This document shows, piece by piece, positions 1 through 8,437 of a DNA stretch of 64,000 nt. Under the pieces are notes generated by a model. The model worked only from the letters and a program-made list of their open reading frames with translations. It was not told the origin of the DNA and did no database searches. The DNA comes from CALXOD01 sp964402715 (GTDB lineage Bacteria > Verrucomicrobiota > Lentisphaeria > Victivallales > Victivallaceae), in assembly GCA_964402715.1 (NCBI GenBank), contig CAYODJ010000004.1, forward strand, positions 1-64,000, written 5' to 3'. The stretch's first letter is position 1, and each line of letters opens with the position of its first letter. The translations under genes were made by a program, and so were the position numbers.

Positions 1-436
1 CCTCGAAGCCCTGCAGATCTCGTCGGCTTCCGCATCCAGAAGCGAATTCAGCACAAAAATGTGCGCAATCTTTAGAAAGTTATCCCACTGTCATCCCATA
101 GGTTTAACAAACAGCCATTCTGCGCCAATACATTGAGCTTACTTCTCTGATTTTCTCAGAACACCCTTTTCCGATTTTTTCTTTTTATTGAGTTTGTTCA
201 TGTCGGAACAAATCCCGGCAGGAAAGCCTGTTCCGGAGCTGCGCTCACACCGGCAGGACGGATGCTGTCACTCTGCATCGCAGGAAGCTTCCTCTATTTA
301 GATGGCGATGTGCTCATCCCATGGGACGGCTGTGAAGTTATCCCTATTGTGGGACGGGAACATGCAATCCGGCATGCGAGATTCAGGCTAACAAACGCAG
401 AGAACTAACGGTCTTAGATTGAACATGGAGCGAAAC
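1..436. other. AT-rich gene-free stretch, possible degraded element
   Basis: No convincing gene is present. The stretch is visibly richer in A and T than the rest of the window. The word GTTATCCC occurs twice (near 82 and near 337), each time close to a CATCCCAT or GTGGGAC word. On the minus strand from about 97 down to 1 an open frame reads WDNFLKIAHIFVLNSLL, which loosely recalls the C-terminal helix of some DDE transposases. An in-frame TGA lies two codons upstream of it and it runs off the window edge. A decayed insertion-sequence end is possible but not shown. Confidence 0.25.
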
Positions 437-526
437 TGGCGGAGAGAGTGGGATTCGAACCCACGGTGAAGTTACCTCCACACAACATTTCCAATGTTGC
501 GCCTTCGTCCACTCGGCCATCTCTCC
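437..526 (-). tRNA. tRNA-Ser (anticodon GGA)
   Basis: On the minus strand a 90-nt class II tRNA can be folded. The 7-bp acceptor stem GGAGAGA/TCTCTCC is followed by a G discriminator and an encoded CCA (437-439). The D arm contains GGCCGAGTGG. The anticodon stem is CAACA/TGTTG with loop TTGGAAA, giving anticodon GGA, which reads UCC and UCU. A long variable arm follows, as expected for tRNA-Ser, and the T arm contains GGTTCGAATCC. Confidence 0.95.
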
Positions 527-622
527 GGCGGCGGAAAAGACTCGGCTAAATTAGCACGAAGTCGGCGCTTTCGCAATCCCGCGCCGCGCTTTTTCGCGAA
601 AATTATGCCTGACCGCTGCCCG

Positions 623-1915
623 TCACCGCGTCTCCGGCAGTTCGACGATTTCGGCGCCGATCGCGGCAAGCTTGTCGACCAGATTCTCATAGCCGCGGTA
701 GATGACGTCCGCGGAATGGATCGTGCTGTCCCCGTCGGCGCACAGGGCGGCAATCACCATCGCCATGCCGGCGCGTATGTCCGGACTGGAGACGGTCATG
801 CCGTGCAGACGGCTCCGGCCCGTGATCAGCACCCTGTGCGGATCGCAGACTATCGCGTTAGCGCCCATGCTGATCAGCCGATCCACGAAATAGATTCTGC
901 TCTCGAACATCTTTTCGAAGAAGAGCACCGACCCGCGCGACTGCGTGGCGGTCACGATCATGCAGCTCATCATGTCGGACGGAAACTGCGGCCACGGACC
1001 GTCCGACAGAACCGGGGTGTATCCGCCGAAATCAGGCTCCACCCGGGGATTCTGGCCGCCCGGCAGGAAGATGCTGTCCCGCCGCAGATCAATCCGCACC
1101 CCGACGCGTTCGAACACCCGGCGGATCATCCAGTAGTGCCGCGGAACGGTCCCCCGCACCGTCAGCTCGCCGCCGCAGGCCGCTCCTAGCGCGAGAAAGC
1201 TCCCGGCCTCTATGTGATCCCCCACGACGGTGTAGTCCGCGCCGTGCAGACCGCCGACACCCTCTATGGTGATGGTGTTGCTGCCGTGTCCGGTGATTCT
1301 GCCGCCCATGGAGTTCAACATCTCCGCCAGATCGACGACGTGCGGCTCGCAGGCGGCGTTGTACAGCGTGGTCGTCCCCGTCGCGGTGACCGCCGCCAGC
1401 AGGATCTGCTCGGTGGCCGTCACGCTGGCCTCGTCCAGAAACAGTTCCCTCCCGCGGAAGCCTTTCGGCAGGGAAAAACGGTACAGACGGTCGAAGTCCA
1501 ACACCGCGCCCAGCTTCTTCAGACCGTAGAAGTGACCGTCCAGACGCCGCCGCCCGATCACGTCGCCGCCGGGCGGCGACAGCACGGCCGAACCGCTTCT
1601 CGCCAGCAGCGGAGCCGCGAAAAGTATCGACGTGCGGTTTCTGGAGCACAGTTCCTCCGGCACACTCGTCGTCCGCAGCTCCGGGCAGCGCATCCGCAGG
1701 ACATGGTCGGAGAAGTCCACCTCCGCGCCCAGTTCCCCGGCGATGTCCAGCATGGAGCGCACGTCCAGAATGTCCGGAACATTGCGCAGCGTCATGACGT
1801 CGCCGGTGAGCAGGCAGGCGGCTATCATCGGCAGGGCGGCGTTCTTGTTCCCGCCGATCGTCACCTCGCCGCATATCTCCGATCCGCCCCTGATCCTCAA
1901 ACTTCTCATCGACAT
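623..1915 (-). CDS. murA: UDP-N-acetylglucosamine 1-carboxyvinyltransferase with Asp in place of catalytic Cys
   Basis: MurA transfers enolpyruvate from PEP to UDP-GlcNAc, the first committed step of peptidoglycan synthesis, in the cytoplasm. The start is placed at 1915 (ATG, with AGGGA 4 nt upstream), because family similarity begins at SLRIRGG; a longer frame reaches 2002. Conserved features are GGNKNAA near residue 21 (Lys/Asn of the active site), FPSDM, and RGYENLVDKL near the C-terminus. The catalytic loop, normally PGGCxIGxRP, reads PGGDVIGRR: residue 118 (codon 1562-1564) is Asp instead of Cys. Asp at this position is known from Chlamydia and mycobacterial MurA, keeps activity and gives fosfomycin insensitivity. 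The length, about 430 residues, is normal for the family. Confidence 0.96.
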   Translation of the reverse strand: MSMRSLRIRGGSEICGEVTIGGNKNAALPMIAACLLTGDVMTLRNVPDILDVRSMLDIAGELGAEVDFSDHVLRMRCPELRTTSVPEELCSRNRTSILFAAPLLARSGSAVLSPPGGDVIGRRRLDGHFYGLKKLGAVLDFDRLYRFSLPKGFRGRELFLDEASVTATEQILLAAVTATGTTTLYNAACEPHVVDLAEMLNSMGGRITGHGSNTITIEGVGGLHGADYTVVGDHIEAGSFLALGAACGGELTVRGTVPRHYWMIRRVFERVGVRIDLRRDSIFLPGGQNPRVEPDFGGYTPVLSDGPWPQFPSDMMSCMIVTATQSRGSVLFFEKMFESRIYFVDRLISMGANAIVCDPHRVLITGRSRLHGMTVSSPDIRAGMAMVIAALCADGDSTIHSADVIYRGYENLVDKLAAIGAEIVELPETR

Positions 1916-2034
1916 CCCGTCCCTGAGTTTTCCCCGGGCGGCCGGCGGACGCCCGGGCGCTTCGGCGCACGCGCACGGAGTAAGCAGTGAAAAATGAAAC
2001 ACGAAACCCGCACGACGACAGACGCGCGGTCAAA

Positions 2035-2062
2035 AATATAGTCCGATCGCGGACAGATGCAA
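2035..2062 (-). promoter_or_regulatory. candidate sigma-70 promoter for murA
   Basis: On the minus strand TTGCAT (2057-2062), a 16-bp spacer and TATATT (2035-2040) precede murA by about 120 bp. The spacer contains the short inverted repeat GTCCG-ATCG-CGGAC, a possible operator. The -10 hexamer TATATT recurs at other minus-strand and plus-strand starts in this window. Confidence 0.45.
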
Positions 2063-2114
2063 ACCGCCGTCCCCCGCAAGGTCAGCCGCCGTACGGCGCG
2101 GAGCCGGCCGTGCA

Positions 2115-2143
2115 TTGCAAAATCGCGGCCAAGACAGTATTGT
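2115..2143 (+). promoter_or_regulatory. candidate sigma-70 promoter for the GT83 gene pair
   Basis: TTGCAA (2115-2120), a 17-bp spacer and TATTGT (2138-2143) point toward the membrane-protein gene starting at 2225. With the murA promoter it makes a divergent pair in the 309-bp gap between murA and this cluster. Nothing else is recognisable in that gap. Confidence 0.35.
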
Positions 2144-2224
2144 AATTGGATATGCCTCGACGCCGCGTCCGCTGCGCGGCGGCCGGCGGCGCGCGGGAAG
2201 ACACAGGAAGAGTCTGGCTGAAGA

Positions 2225-3598
2225 GTGAAACGCTATTGGAAATACATACCGGCGGCGACGTTCGCGATGCTGTACGTCGGATCCGTCAACCAGCGCGGAT
2301 TCCGGACCCGGGGGGAGCTGCTGACGGCCGCCGCGGCGGCCGGCTATCCCGCTCCGGTTCCGGAACCGGCGGCCTCCCTGAACCGGCTGTTCTACGGACT
2401 GTTCAACCAGGCGCCGTGGTCGCTGCGGCTGACGCCGATGCTCTCCACCCTGCTGACCGGCGCCGCGCTGGCGCTGCTGACTCACCGCGCCATGCCCCGT
2501 GCGGCGGGCACGGTGACGGCTGTATACTTCAGCACCGCTCTGGTCTTTCTGATCGGAACGTCGGCTCTGCCGCTGGCTCCGGCGGTCCTGGCGCTGACGC
2601 TCACCGTCTGCGGGGCGGCCGGCCTCCTGCTGCGGCAGTCCGAGCCTTTCCGTCTGCTGTTCCTCGTCGTCATGCTCGCCGGATCCGCGCTGCTGCTGCG
2701 CTCCGCGCCGCTGTTCCGCGTCATGCCGACCGGACGGAACATGCTCCCCGCGACGCTCCTCGGACTGCTGCCGTGGCTCCTGCTTCTGCCCGTGATCCTG
2801 TCCGGACTGCGTCATGCCGCATGGCGGAACCCGCTGCTCTGGGGCGCATGCGCCGGCGCGGCGGGCTCCCTGGCGCTGTCGCTGTCCGCGTCCGGATCCG
2901 CCGCCGCTCTTCCCGGGGCGGCGCCGTTTCTCTCCATCCTTGCCGGATGCGGCGTCGACGCGCATTTTGAAGGCGAACCGGACGGCGGACGTTTCAACCG
3001 TCTGCTGCGGACGTACTGCGTCGTCGCCGGCACGGGGGCGTTCGTCCTGCTCGCTCTGCTGCTGATGCACACATTCGGACACCTGCCGCCGCGCCTCGTC
3101 GTCTACCGGAACCGCGGAACATGGCTGGCGGCGGCCGCCGCGCTGGTCATGCTCGTCTGCTGGTGGCAGTTCGCCATGCGCGAAACCTCCCCCCGCGTCA
3201 AAATCGATTCCTTCGCGATCGGCGCGGCCATGGCGCTGTTCTGCTCTCAGATGCTGATACCGTCCGGGTGGCGGATGACGATGGACCACGAGACCCCGCT
3301 GCGTCTCCACGTGAAGCCGCTGCTGCGGCCGGACACCATGCTGGTGTCCGATCCGTACTGGGCTCCGGCGGCATGGCTGCTGTGCGGCGGACGCGATTTC
3401 CGGATCCTGCGCCGGGACGGATCCCGGGCGGCGGCGCGGGAGTACGGCATCACCCCCTCCGAACTGGCGGAGAAGATCGCCGTCGGCGCACGGCACGTCG
3501 TGCTGATCCGCCGATCGGGAGCGCCGGCTCCGGAGCTGCCGCGGGCGCGGCGGCGGATGTTCTTCCGGCCGGTCAATCTGAGCGTAATGGAGTTCTAG
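2225..3598 (+). CDS. ArnT/GT83-like membrane protein, probably non-catalytic paralogue
   Basis: This is a polytopic membrane protein of 457 residues with a GTG start. It follows the outline of the ArnT-like protein encoded just downstream. The shared features are a GFR motif after the first membrane segment, a SLRLTPMLS segment matching ALRLPSALA, hydrophobic helices throughout, and a soluble C-terminal tail of about 110 residues. In ArnT-type glycosyltransferases the first periplasmic loop carries a conserved Asp-Glu (DEFRYAEIP in the downstream protein). Here the corresponding region reads RTRGELLTAA, so the Asp is lost. The second-loop acidic residue (LDSQT in the neighbour) also has no match. 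I infer a duplicated gene whose product has lost lipid-linked sugar transfer activity, perhaps kept as a partner subunit. The paralogy is read by eye. Confidence 0.7.
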   Translation: MKRYWKYIPAATFAMLYVGSVNQRGFRTRGELLTAAAAAGYPAPVPEPAASLNRLFYGLFNQAPWSLRLTPMLSTLLTGAALALLTHRAMPRAAGTVTAVYFSTALVFLIGTSALPLAPAVLALTLTVCGAAGLLLRQSEPFRLLFLVVMLAGSALLLRSAPLFRVMPTGRNMLPATLLGLLPWLLLLPVILSGLRHAAWRNPLLWGACAGAAGSLALSLSASGSAAALPGAAPFLSILAGCGVDAHFEGEPDGGRFNRLLRTYCVVAGTGAFVLLALLLMHTFGHLPPRLVVYRNRGTWLAAAAALVMLVCWWQFAMRETSPRVKIDSFAIGAAMALFCSQMLIPSGWRMTMDHETPLRLHVKPLLRPDTMLVSDPYWAPAAWLLCGGRDFRILRRDGSRAAAREYGITPSELAEKIAVGARHVVLIRRSGAPAPELPRARRRMFFRPVNLSVMEF

Positions 3599-3604
3599 GC
3601 AACT

Positions 3605-5314
3605 ATGAAACATTATTCGGCCGCGCTGCTGTTCTTCGTCGCGGCGTACCTGATTCCGCTGGGATTCCGTCCGATGGCGACTCCGGACGAGTTCCGCTAC
3701 GCGGAGATTCCGCGGGAGATGATCGTCAACCGCGACTGGACGTCTCCGACCCTGATGAACCTGCGCTACTTCGAGAAACCGGTGCTGGGATACCGCCTGA
3801 CCGCCGCGTCCTTCTCTCTCTTCGGCGAGAACGCGTTCGCCCTGAGACTTCCGTCGGCGCTGGCGGCGGGGCTGACCGCGCTTCTGATCGCTCTGTTCCT
3901 GCGGCGCTTCACCGGCGAGGACAAAATCGCCGCGCTCGGCTCCGTGCTGTACCTGGCGTCCGGCATGGTGTACGGCGTGGGGACGTTCGCCGTGCTCGAC
4001 AGTCAGACCTCCTTCTTCATCGCCGGAACCCTGATCTGCTTTCTGCCGGCGTGTCTGGAGCGGCACTTCGACCGGATCAAGATTGTGCTTCTGCTGCTCG
4101 CCGGCGTTTTCGCCGGTCTGGCCTTCCTGACCAAGGGTTTCATCGCCTTCGCCGTGCCAGCGGTCACCGTGGCTCCGTTTCTCGTGTGGGAGAAACGCTG
4201 GAAGGATTTCCTGATCCTGCCGTGGCTGCCGCTGCTCTCGGCCGCGGCGGTCGTTCTGCCGTGGTCGCTGGCCATCCACCGGGAACAGCCGGACTTCTGG
4301 AGGTATTTCATCGAAGTGGAGCACATCCAGCGGTTTCTCAGCAGGGACTGCGCCGGACAGCATCCGGAGCCGTTCTGGTACTTCCTGCCTCCGCTGATCC
4401 TCGGGGGACTTCCGGCGGCGCTGCTGGCCCCCGGAGCCGTCAAGGGTCTGTGGTCCGACCGCGGGAATCTGCTCGCCGAACCGTTCATCCGCTATTCGCT
4501 CTGTTTCCTGATCTTTCCGTTCCTGTTCTTCTCGGCCTCCAGCGGCAAGCTCGCCACCTACATCCTCCCGTGCTTCACGCCCCTGGCGGTACTGGGCGCG
4601 GTCGGACTCGCCCGCTATTTCCGGCTCGGCGGACAGTACCGTCTCTTCCGCTGCGCCATGACCGCGTGGGGCGCCCTGCTGGTGCTGGCGGGCGTCCTGA
4701 CCGCCGCCGCCCGTCTCGCGGCCGCGCGGCTGGCTCCCCAGTGCCTGCAGGCGCGTTGGATGCCGCACGCCGCCGTGCTGGCGGCGCTCGTTCTGGCCGC
4801 GGTCATCTGGGGCGGGACGCTGCTGCGTTTCATGAGAGAATCATGGCGGCGTCAGCTCACCGTCTTCTTCGCGGGCATGGCGCCGGTGATATTCCTCGGC
4901 AGCCTGGCCGTCCGCCCGTCCGCGCTGGGAGACAAGACCCCCGCCGCGGCGCTGCTCGAACTGCGTCCCCTCATTCCGGACGACGCCCTACTCGTCTGTC
5001 ACCGCAGCATGGCCCACGCCGCGGCATGGACGCTGAAACGGGCGGATCTGCTGCTGGCCTTCTCGCGCGGCGAGCTGGAGTACGGACTGTCCTACCCCGG
5101 AGCCGGACGCCGTTTCCTCGAACTCCCGGAATATCAGAAGCTGCTGCTGTCGAAGAACCGGCCGGCCGTGGCGTACCTGGTGTACGAGGGCGGTCCCGTG
5201 CATCTGCCTGAAAACGCTCCGGAGCCGGTGAAATATCACGCCGGCGGAGTCGACCTGTATTATTTTCCCCCGTCCGGCTCCGCATCCGGACCTCACCGGC
5301 AGAGCAGACCATGA
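3605..5314 (+). CDS. ArnT-like lipid-linked glycosyltransferase (GT83/PMT family)
   Basis: This protein of 569 residues has about 10-12 predicted membrane helices and belongs to the dolichyl-phosphate-mannose mannosyltransferase/ArnT superfamily. Such enzymes move a sugar from undecaprenyl phosphate to lipid A or another envelope acceptor on the periplasmic face. The family motif is complete: DEFRYAEIPREM at residues 28-39, then YFEKPVLGY and ALRLPSAL. A second acidic loop residue sits in LDSQTSFF near residue 137. It begins 6 bp after the degenerate paralogue, and its stop overlaps the next start (ATGA at 5311-5314), so the three genes form one operon. The sugar and acceptor cannot be read from sequence. 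The GT2 enzyme at 15789 could make a matching undecaprenyl-phosphate sugar, which is speculation. Confidence 0.85.
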   Translation: MKHYSAALLFFVAAYLIPLGFRPMATPDEFRYAEIPREMIVNRDWTSPTLMNLRYFEKPVLGYRLTAASFSLFGENAFALRLPSALAAGLTALLIALFLRRFTGEDKIAALGSVLYLASGMVYGVGTFAVLDSQTSFFIAGTLICFLPACLERHFDRIKIVLLLLAGVFAGLAFLTKGFIAFAVPAVTVAPFLVWEKRWKDFLILPWLPLLSAAAVVLPWSLAIHREQPDFWRYFIEVEHIQRFLSRDCAGQHPEPFWYFLPPLILGGLPAALLAPGAVKGLWSDRGNLLAEPFIRYSLCFLIFPFLFFSASSGKLATYILPCFTPLAVLGAVGLARYFRLGGQYRLFRCAMTAWGALLVLAGVLTAAARLAAARLAPQCLQARWMPHAAVLAALVLAAVIWGGTLLRFMRESWRRQLTVFFAGMAPVIFLGSLAVRPSALGDKTPAAALLELRPLIPDDALLVCHRSMAHAAAWTLKRADLLLAFSRGELEYGLSYPGAGRRFLELPEYQKLLLSKNRPAVAYLVYEGGPVHLPENAPEPVKYHAGGVDLYYFPPSGSASGPHRQSRP

Positions 5315-5898
5315 CGTCATCATCGTTTTTCTGGCGATTCCTCCGGAAGCCGACGCAGATCGGGGCGCTCTGCCCGTCTTCGTCGACGCTGTGCCGGAGC
5401 ATCACCGACAGCATCGGTCTGGAGGACGCCGCCAGCGTGGTCGAGCTCGGTCCGGGAACCGGAGTCATCACCCGGGAGATCATCCGGAGGATCCGTCCGC
5501 GGACCACTTTCGTCGCCGTGGAGCTGGACGCGTCTCTGTGCCTCAGTCTGCGGCGCCGCTTCCCCGGGCTGCATCTCTACAACGACAGCGCCTCGCACCT
5601 GGGGGAGATTCTGGAGGCGGAGCATCTGACGCACGCCGACGTCATCGTCTCCGGACTTCCGTGGGCCGTCTTCCCCGAGCCGCTCCAGAGGGAGATACTG
5701 ACGGGCGTTCTCGCCGCCCTGCGTCCCGGAGGGTGCTTCACCACTTTCGCGTACCTGCAGGGACTGATGCTGCCGGCCGGCCGGCGTTTCCGCAGGCAGC
5801 TGCACGATCTGTTCGACACGACGGACACCCTGCCCATAATCTGGCGCAATCTGCCCCCGAGTCTGATCTACCGATGTCACACGGTTGCGCCAAAATGA
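5311..5898 (+). CDS. class I SAM-dependent methyltransferase, phospholipid N-methyltransferase-like
   Basis: A 195-residue Rossmann-fold methyltransferase. Motif I is VELGPGTGVITREI near residue 45 and binds S-adenosylmethionine. An acidic residue after strand 2 (VAVELDASL) and the motif SGLPWAVFPEPL near residue 112 match the PmtA/rRNA-adenine-dimethylase-like group. The N-terminal FLRKPTQIGALCPSS resembles the start of PmtA-type phosphatidylethanolamine N-methyltransferases, which act at the inner membrane. The start codon overlaps the stop of the upstream glycosyltransferase gene by 4 bp. Substrate remains unproven; the membrane-protein neighbours favour a lipid. Confidence 0.75.
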   Translation: MTSSSFFWRFLRKPTQIGALCPSSSTLCRSITDSIGLEDAASVVELGPGTGVITREIIRRIRPRTTFVAVELDASLCLSLRRRFPGLHLYNDSASHLGEILEAEHLTHADVIVSGLPWAVFPEPLQREILTGVLAALRPGGCFTTFAYLQGLMLPAGRRFRRQLHDLFDTTDTLPIIWRNLPPSLIYRCHTVAPK

Positions 5899-6001
5899 CA
5901 TACCCGCGGTGCGTCAGATTGCGTCACCCGGGCTCCGCCGGCGGGACGGCGCGGGGGGACGGCGGGCTTTCTGAACCGGAAGACGCTCCGTCCGCCGCTT
6001 T

Positions 6002-6017
6002 TGGCACGATAACTGCT
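6002..6017 (+). promoter_or_regulatory. candidate sigma-54 (RpoN) promoter upstream of dnaK
   Basis: The string TGGCACG-ATAA-CTGCT matches the -24/-12 consensus (YTGGCACGrNNNTTGCW) at all but one position. The GG (6003-6004) and GC (6015-6016) elements are exactly 12 bp apart. The expected start is near 6028, leaving a 5' leader of about 53 nt before the dnaK ATG. No CIRCE operator (TTAGCACTC-N9-GAGTGCTAA) is seen here or before groES. Confidence 0.5.
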
Positions 6018-6080
6018 CAGTCCGATCCGGCTGGACACGCACCGGAGACTGAAAACCACTGAATCAGGAGATCGGATATC

Positions 6081-7985
6081 ATGAGCAAAATTCTCGGCAT
6101 CGACCTCGGTACCACCAACAGCTGCATGGCGGTCATGGAGCACGGGGAGGCGAAAGTCGTTCCGAACGCAGAGGGCAACCGCACCACGCCGTCCATCGTC
6201 GCTTTCACGCAGAACGGCGAACGTCTGGTCGGGCAGACCGCCAAACGTCAGGCGATCACCAACCCGAAAAGCACCATCTTCTCGGTCAAGCGGCTCATGG
6301 GACGCAAATTCGCGGAAATCGGCCGCGAACGGGAGCTCGTCCCCTACGAGATAGTCGAGGCTCCCAACGGCGACGCGCACATCAGGGTCGCGGGAAAGAC
6401 CTATTCCCCGCCGGAAATCTCCGCGATGATCCTGCAGAAGCTCAAAACCGACGCCGAGGCGTATCTCGGCGAGCCAGTGACGCAGGCGGTGATCACGGTG
6501 CCGGCGTACTTCAACGACAGCCAGCGTCAGGCCACGAAGGACGCCGGGAAGATAGCGGGGCTGGAGGTGCTGCGCATCATCAACGAACCGACCGCGGCCG
6601 CCCTGGCCTACGGACTCGACAAGAAGACCGACGAGACCGTCGCCGTGTACGACCTCGGAGGGGGCACGTTCGACATCTCCGTACTGGAGATCGGCGACGG
6701 CGTGTTCGAGGTGAAGGCGACGAACGGCGACACCCACCTCGGCGGAGACGACTTCGATCAGGCGATCATCAATTATCTGGCCGACACTTTCCGCAAGGAG
6801 AACGGCGTGGATCTGCGCAAGGACAGCCAGGCGCTGCAGCGTCTGAAGGAGGCGGCCGAGAAGGCCAAGTGCGAACTGTCCTCGAGCATGAGCACCGACG
6901 TCAACCTGCCGTTCATCACCATGAACCAGGACGGGCCGGTGCACCTCAACATTCCGCTCTCGCGGGCTCAGGTCGAAAAACTGTGCGACGAACTGCTGGA
7001 GCGCACCAAGACTCCGTGCGCGAGCTGTCTGAACGACGCCGGAGTCTCCGCGTCCGCGATCAAGGAGGTGATCATGGTCGGCGGAATGACGCGCATGCCG
7101 AAGGTGCAGGACACGGCGCGGGAGTTCTTCAACAAGAAGCCGAACCAGGGGGTGAACCCGGACGAGGTCGTGGCGGCGGGCGCCGCCATCCAGGGCGGCG
7201 TGCTCGCCGGTCAGGTCGAGGACGTCCTGCTGCTCGACGTCACGCCGCTGTCGCTGGGCATCGAGACGCTGGGCGGCGTCGCGACCAAGCTGATAGAGCG
7301 CAACACCACCATTCCGGCGCGCAAGAGCGAAATTTTCAGCACCGCCAGCGACAACCAGCCGTCCGTCGAAATCCACGTGCTTCAGGGCGAACGCGAGATG
7401 GCGCAGGACAACAAGACGATCGGACGGTTCAAACTGGACGGGATCGCCCCGGCTCCGCGCGGCGTGCCGCAGATCGAGGTGACATTCGACATCGACGCCA
7501 ACGGCATCCTGCACGTGACCGCCAAGGATCTCGGAACCGGCAAGGAACAGAAAATCACCATCACCGCGTCGAGCGGACTGTCCGACAGCGAAATCGAGAA
7601 GATGGTCAACGAGGCGAAAGCCCACGAGGCCGACGACAAGGCTGCCAAGGACAAAATCGAGACGCGCAACCGCGCCGACTCTCTGATCTACCAGACGGAA
7701 AAGCAGCTCAAGGAACACGGCGACAAGCTCCCCGCCGACGTCAAGGCGCCGGTGGAGGCAGGCGTCGCCAAGCTGAAGAAGGAGCTGGAATCGGACGACA
7801 CCGCCGCGATGAAGAGCACCATGCAGGAGATCGAGCAGCTGCTGATGAAGTTCGGCGAAACCATATATCAGCAGTCGCAGCAGCAGTCCCGGCAGCAGCA
7901 GCCCGCCGGCGACGCCGGGGCCGGCGGCAAGAAGACGAAGAACGACGACGGTTTCGTCGACGCGGAGGTCGTCGACGACAAGTGA
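6081..7985 (+). CDS. dnaK: molecular chaperone DnaK (Hsp70)
   Basis: DnaK binds unfolded hydrophobic segments in an ATP-dependent cycle with DnaJ and GrpE. The 634-residue protein has the full nucleotide-binding domain: IDLGTTNSCMAV at 5-16, NEPTAAALAYG near 168, DLGGGTFDISVLEI near 191, and VGGMTRMPKVQ near 334. The linker VLLLDVTPLSLGIETLGG follows near residue 383, then the substrate domain and helical lid. A Gln-rich spacer precedes the acidic tail ending DAEVVDDK. The ATG is preceded by AGGAG at 6066-6070. grpE and dnaJ are not adjacent; groES-groEL follow 100 bp downstream. Confidence 0.98.
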   Translation: MSKILGIDLGTTNSCMAVMEHGEAKVVPNAEGNRTTPSIVAFTQNGERLVGQTAKRQAITNPKSTIFSVKRLMGRKFAEIGRERELVPYEIVEAPNGDAHIRVAGKTYSPPEISAMILQKLKTDAEAYLGEPVTQAVITVPAYFNDSQRQATKDAGKIAGLEVLRIINEPTAAALAYGLDKKTDETVAVYDLGGGTFDISVLEIGDGVFEVKATNGDTHLGGDDFDQAIINYLADTFRKENGVDLRKDSQALQRLKEAAEKAKCELSSSMSTDVNLPFITMNQDGPVHLNIPLSRAQVEKLCDELLERTKTPCASCLNDAGVSASAIKEVIMVGGMTRMPKVQDTAREFFNKKPNQGVNPDEVVAAGAAIQGGVLAGQVEDVLLLDVTPLSLGIETLGGVATKLIERNTTIPARKSEIFSTASDNQPSVEIHVLQGEREMAQDNKTIGRFKLDGIAPAPRGVPQIEVTFDIDANGILHVTAKDLGTGKEQKITITASSGLSDSEIEKMVNEAKAHEADDKAAKDKIETRNRADSLIYQTEKQLKEHGDKLPADVKAPVEAGVAKLKKELESDDTAAMKSTMQEIEQLLMKFGETIYQQSQQQSRQQQPAGDAGAGGKKTKNDDGFVDAEVVDDK

Positions 7986-8084
7986 CCGGCATGAACGGTT
8001 TTCCGCCGTCCGGCGGACGGATTCCGCCGGCGGAGTGAGTAAACAGTATTTTCGCCCCCAAAAAACAAACGAAAGGAGAAAAAA

Positions 8085-8381
8085 ATGTCTCAAACGACCA
8101 TCAAACCGCTGGGCGATCGCGTCCTGCTCGAAATCCGCGAGAGCAAAGAACAGATGAAAGGCGGCATCCTCATCCCGGACACCGCCAAGGAGAAGCCTCA
8201 GGAGTTCACGGTGATCGCGCTTGGCACGGGCAAGCTGGACGACAAGGGGAACAAGATTCCGTTTGACGTCAAGGTGGGCGACATCGTCCTCACCAGCCGT
8301 TACGGCGGCAGCGAAGTCAAGGTGGGTGAGAAGGAGTACAAGATCGTCGGACAGGACGACATCCTGGCGATCGTCGGCTGA
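8085..8381 (+). CDS. groES: co-chaperonin GroES (Hsp10)
   Basis: The 98-residue lid of the GroEL chamber. The start KPLGDRVLLEI, the mobile-loop region ending in GGILIPDTAKEKPQE, and the C-terminal YKIVGQDDILAIVG are typical of the family. GAAAGGAG lies just upstream of the ATG. The 99-bp gap after dnaK holds a GC-rich self-complementary stretch (about 7998-8034) that could be a processing hairpin, and no obvious separate promoter, so co-transcription with dnaK is possible. Confidence 0.98.
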   Translation: MSQTTIKPLGDRVLLEIRESKEQMKGGILIPDTAKEKPQEFTVIALGTGKLDDKGNKIPFDVKVGDIVLTSRYGGSEVKVGEKEYKIVGQDDILAIVG

Positions 8382-8437
8382 CGTCACGTCATCACAACGT
8401 TATTGTCCAACTAAAACTTAAGGAGTGTTGATTCATT

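Noticed and set aside
2030..4768. 912-codon open frame on the minus strand opposite the GT83 genes
   Set aside because: Low-complexity Arg/Gln/Gly-rich translation, opposite two clear membrane-protein genes; a GC-rich antisense frame.
5899..6080. CIRCE/HrcA operator before dnaK
   Set aside because: No TTAGCACTC or its complement in this gap or before groES.
5877..8387. 836-codon open frame on the minus strand opposite dnaK and groES
   Set aside because: Antisense of highly conserved chaperone genes; composition follows the sense codons and no family match is seen.
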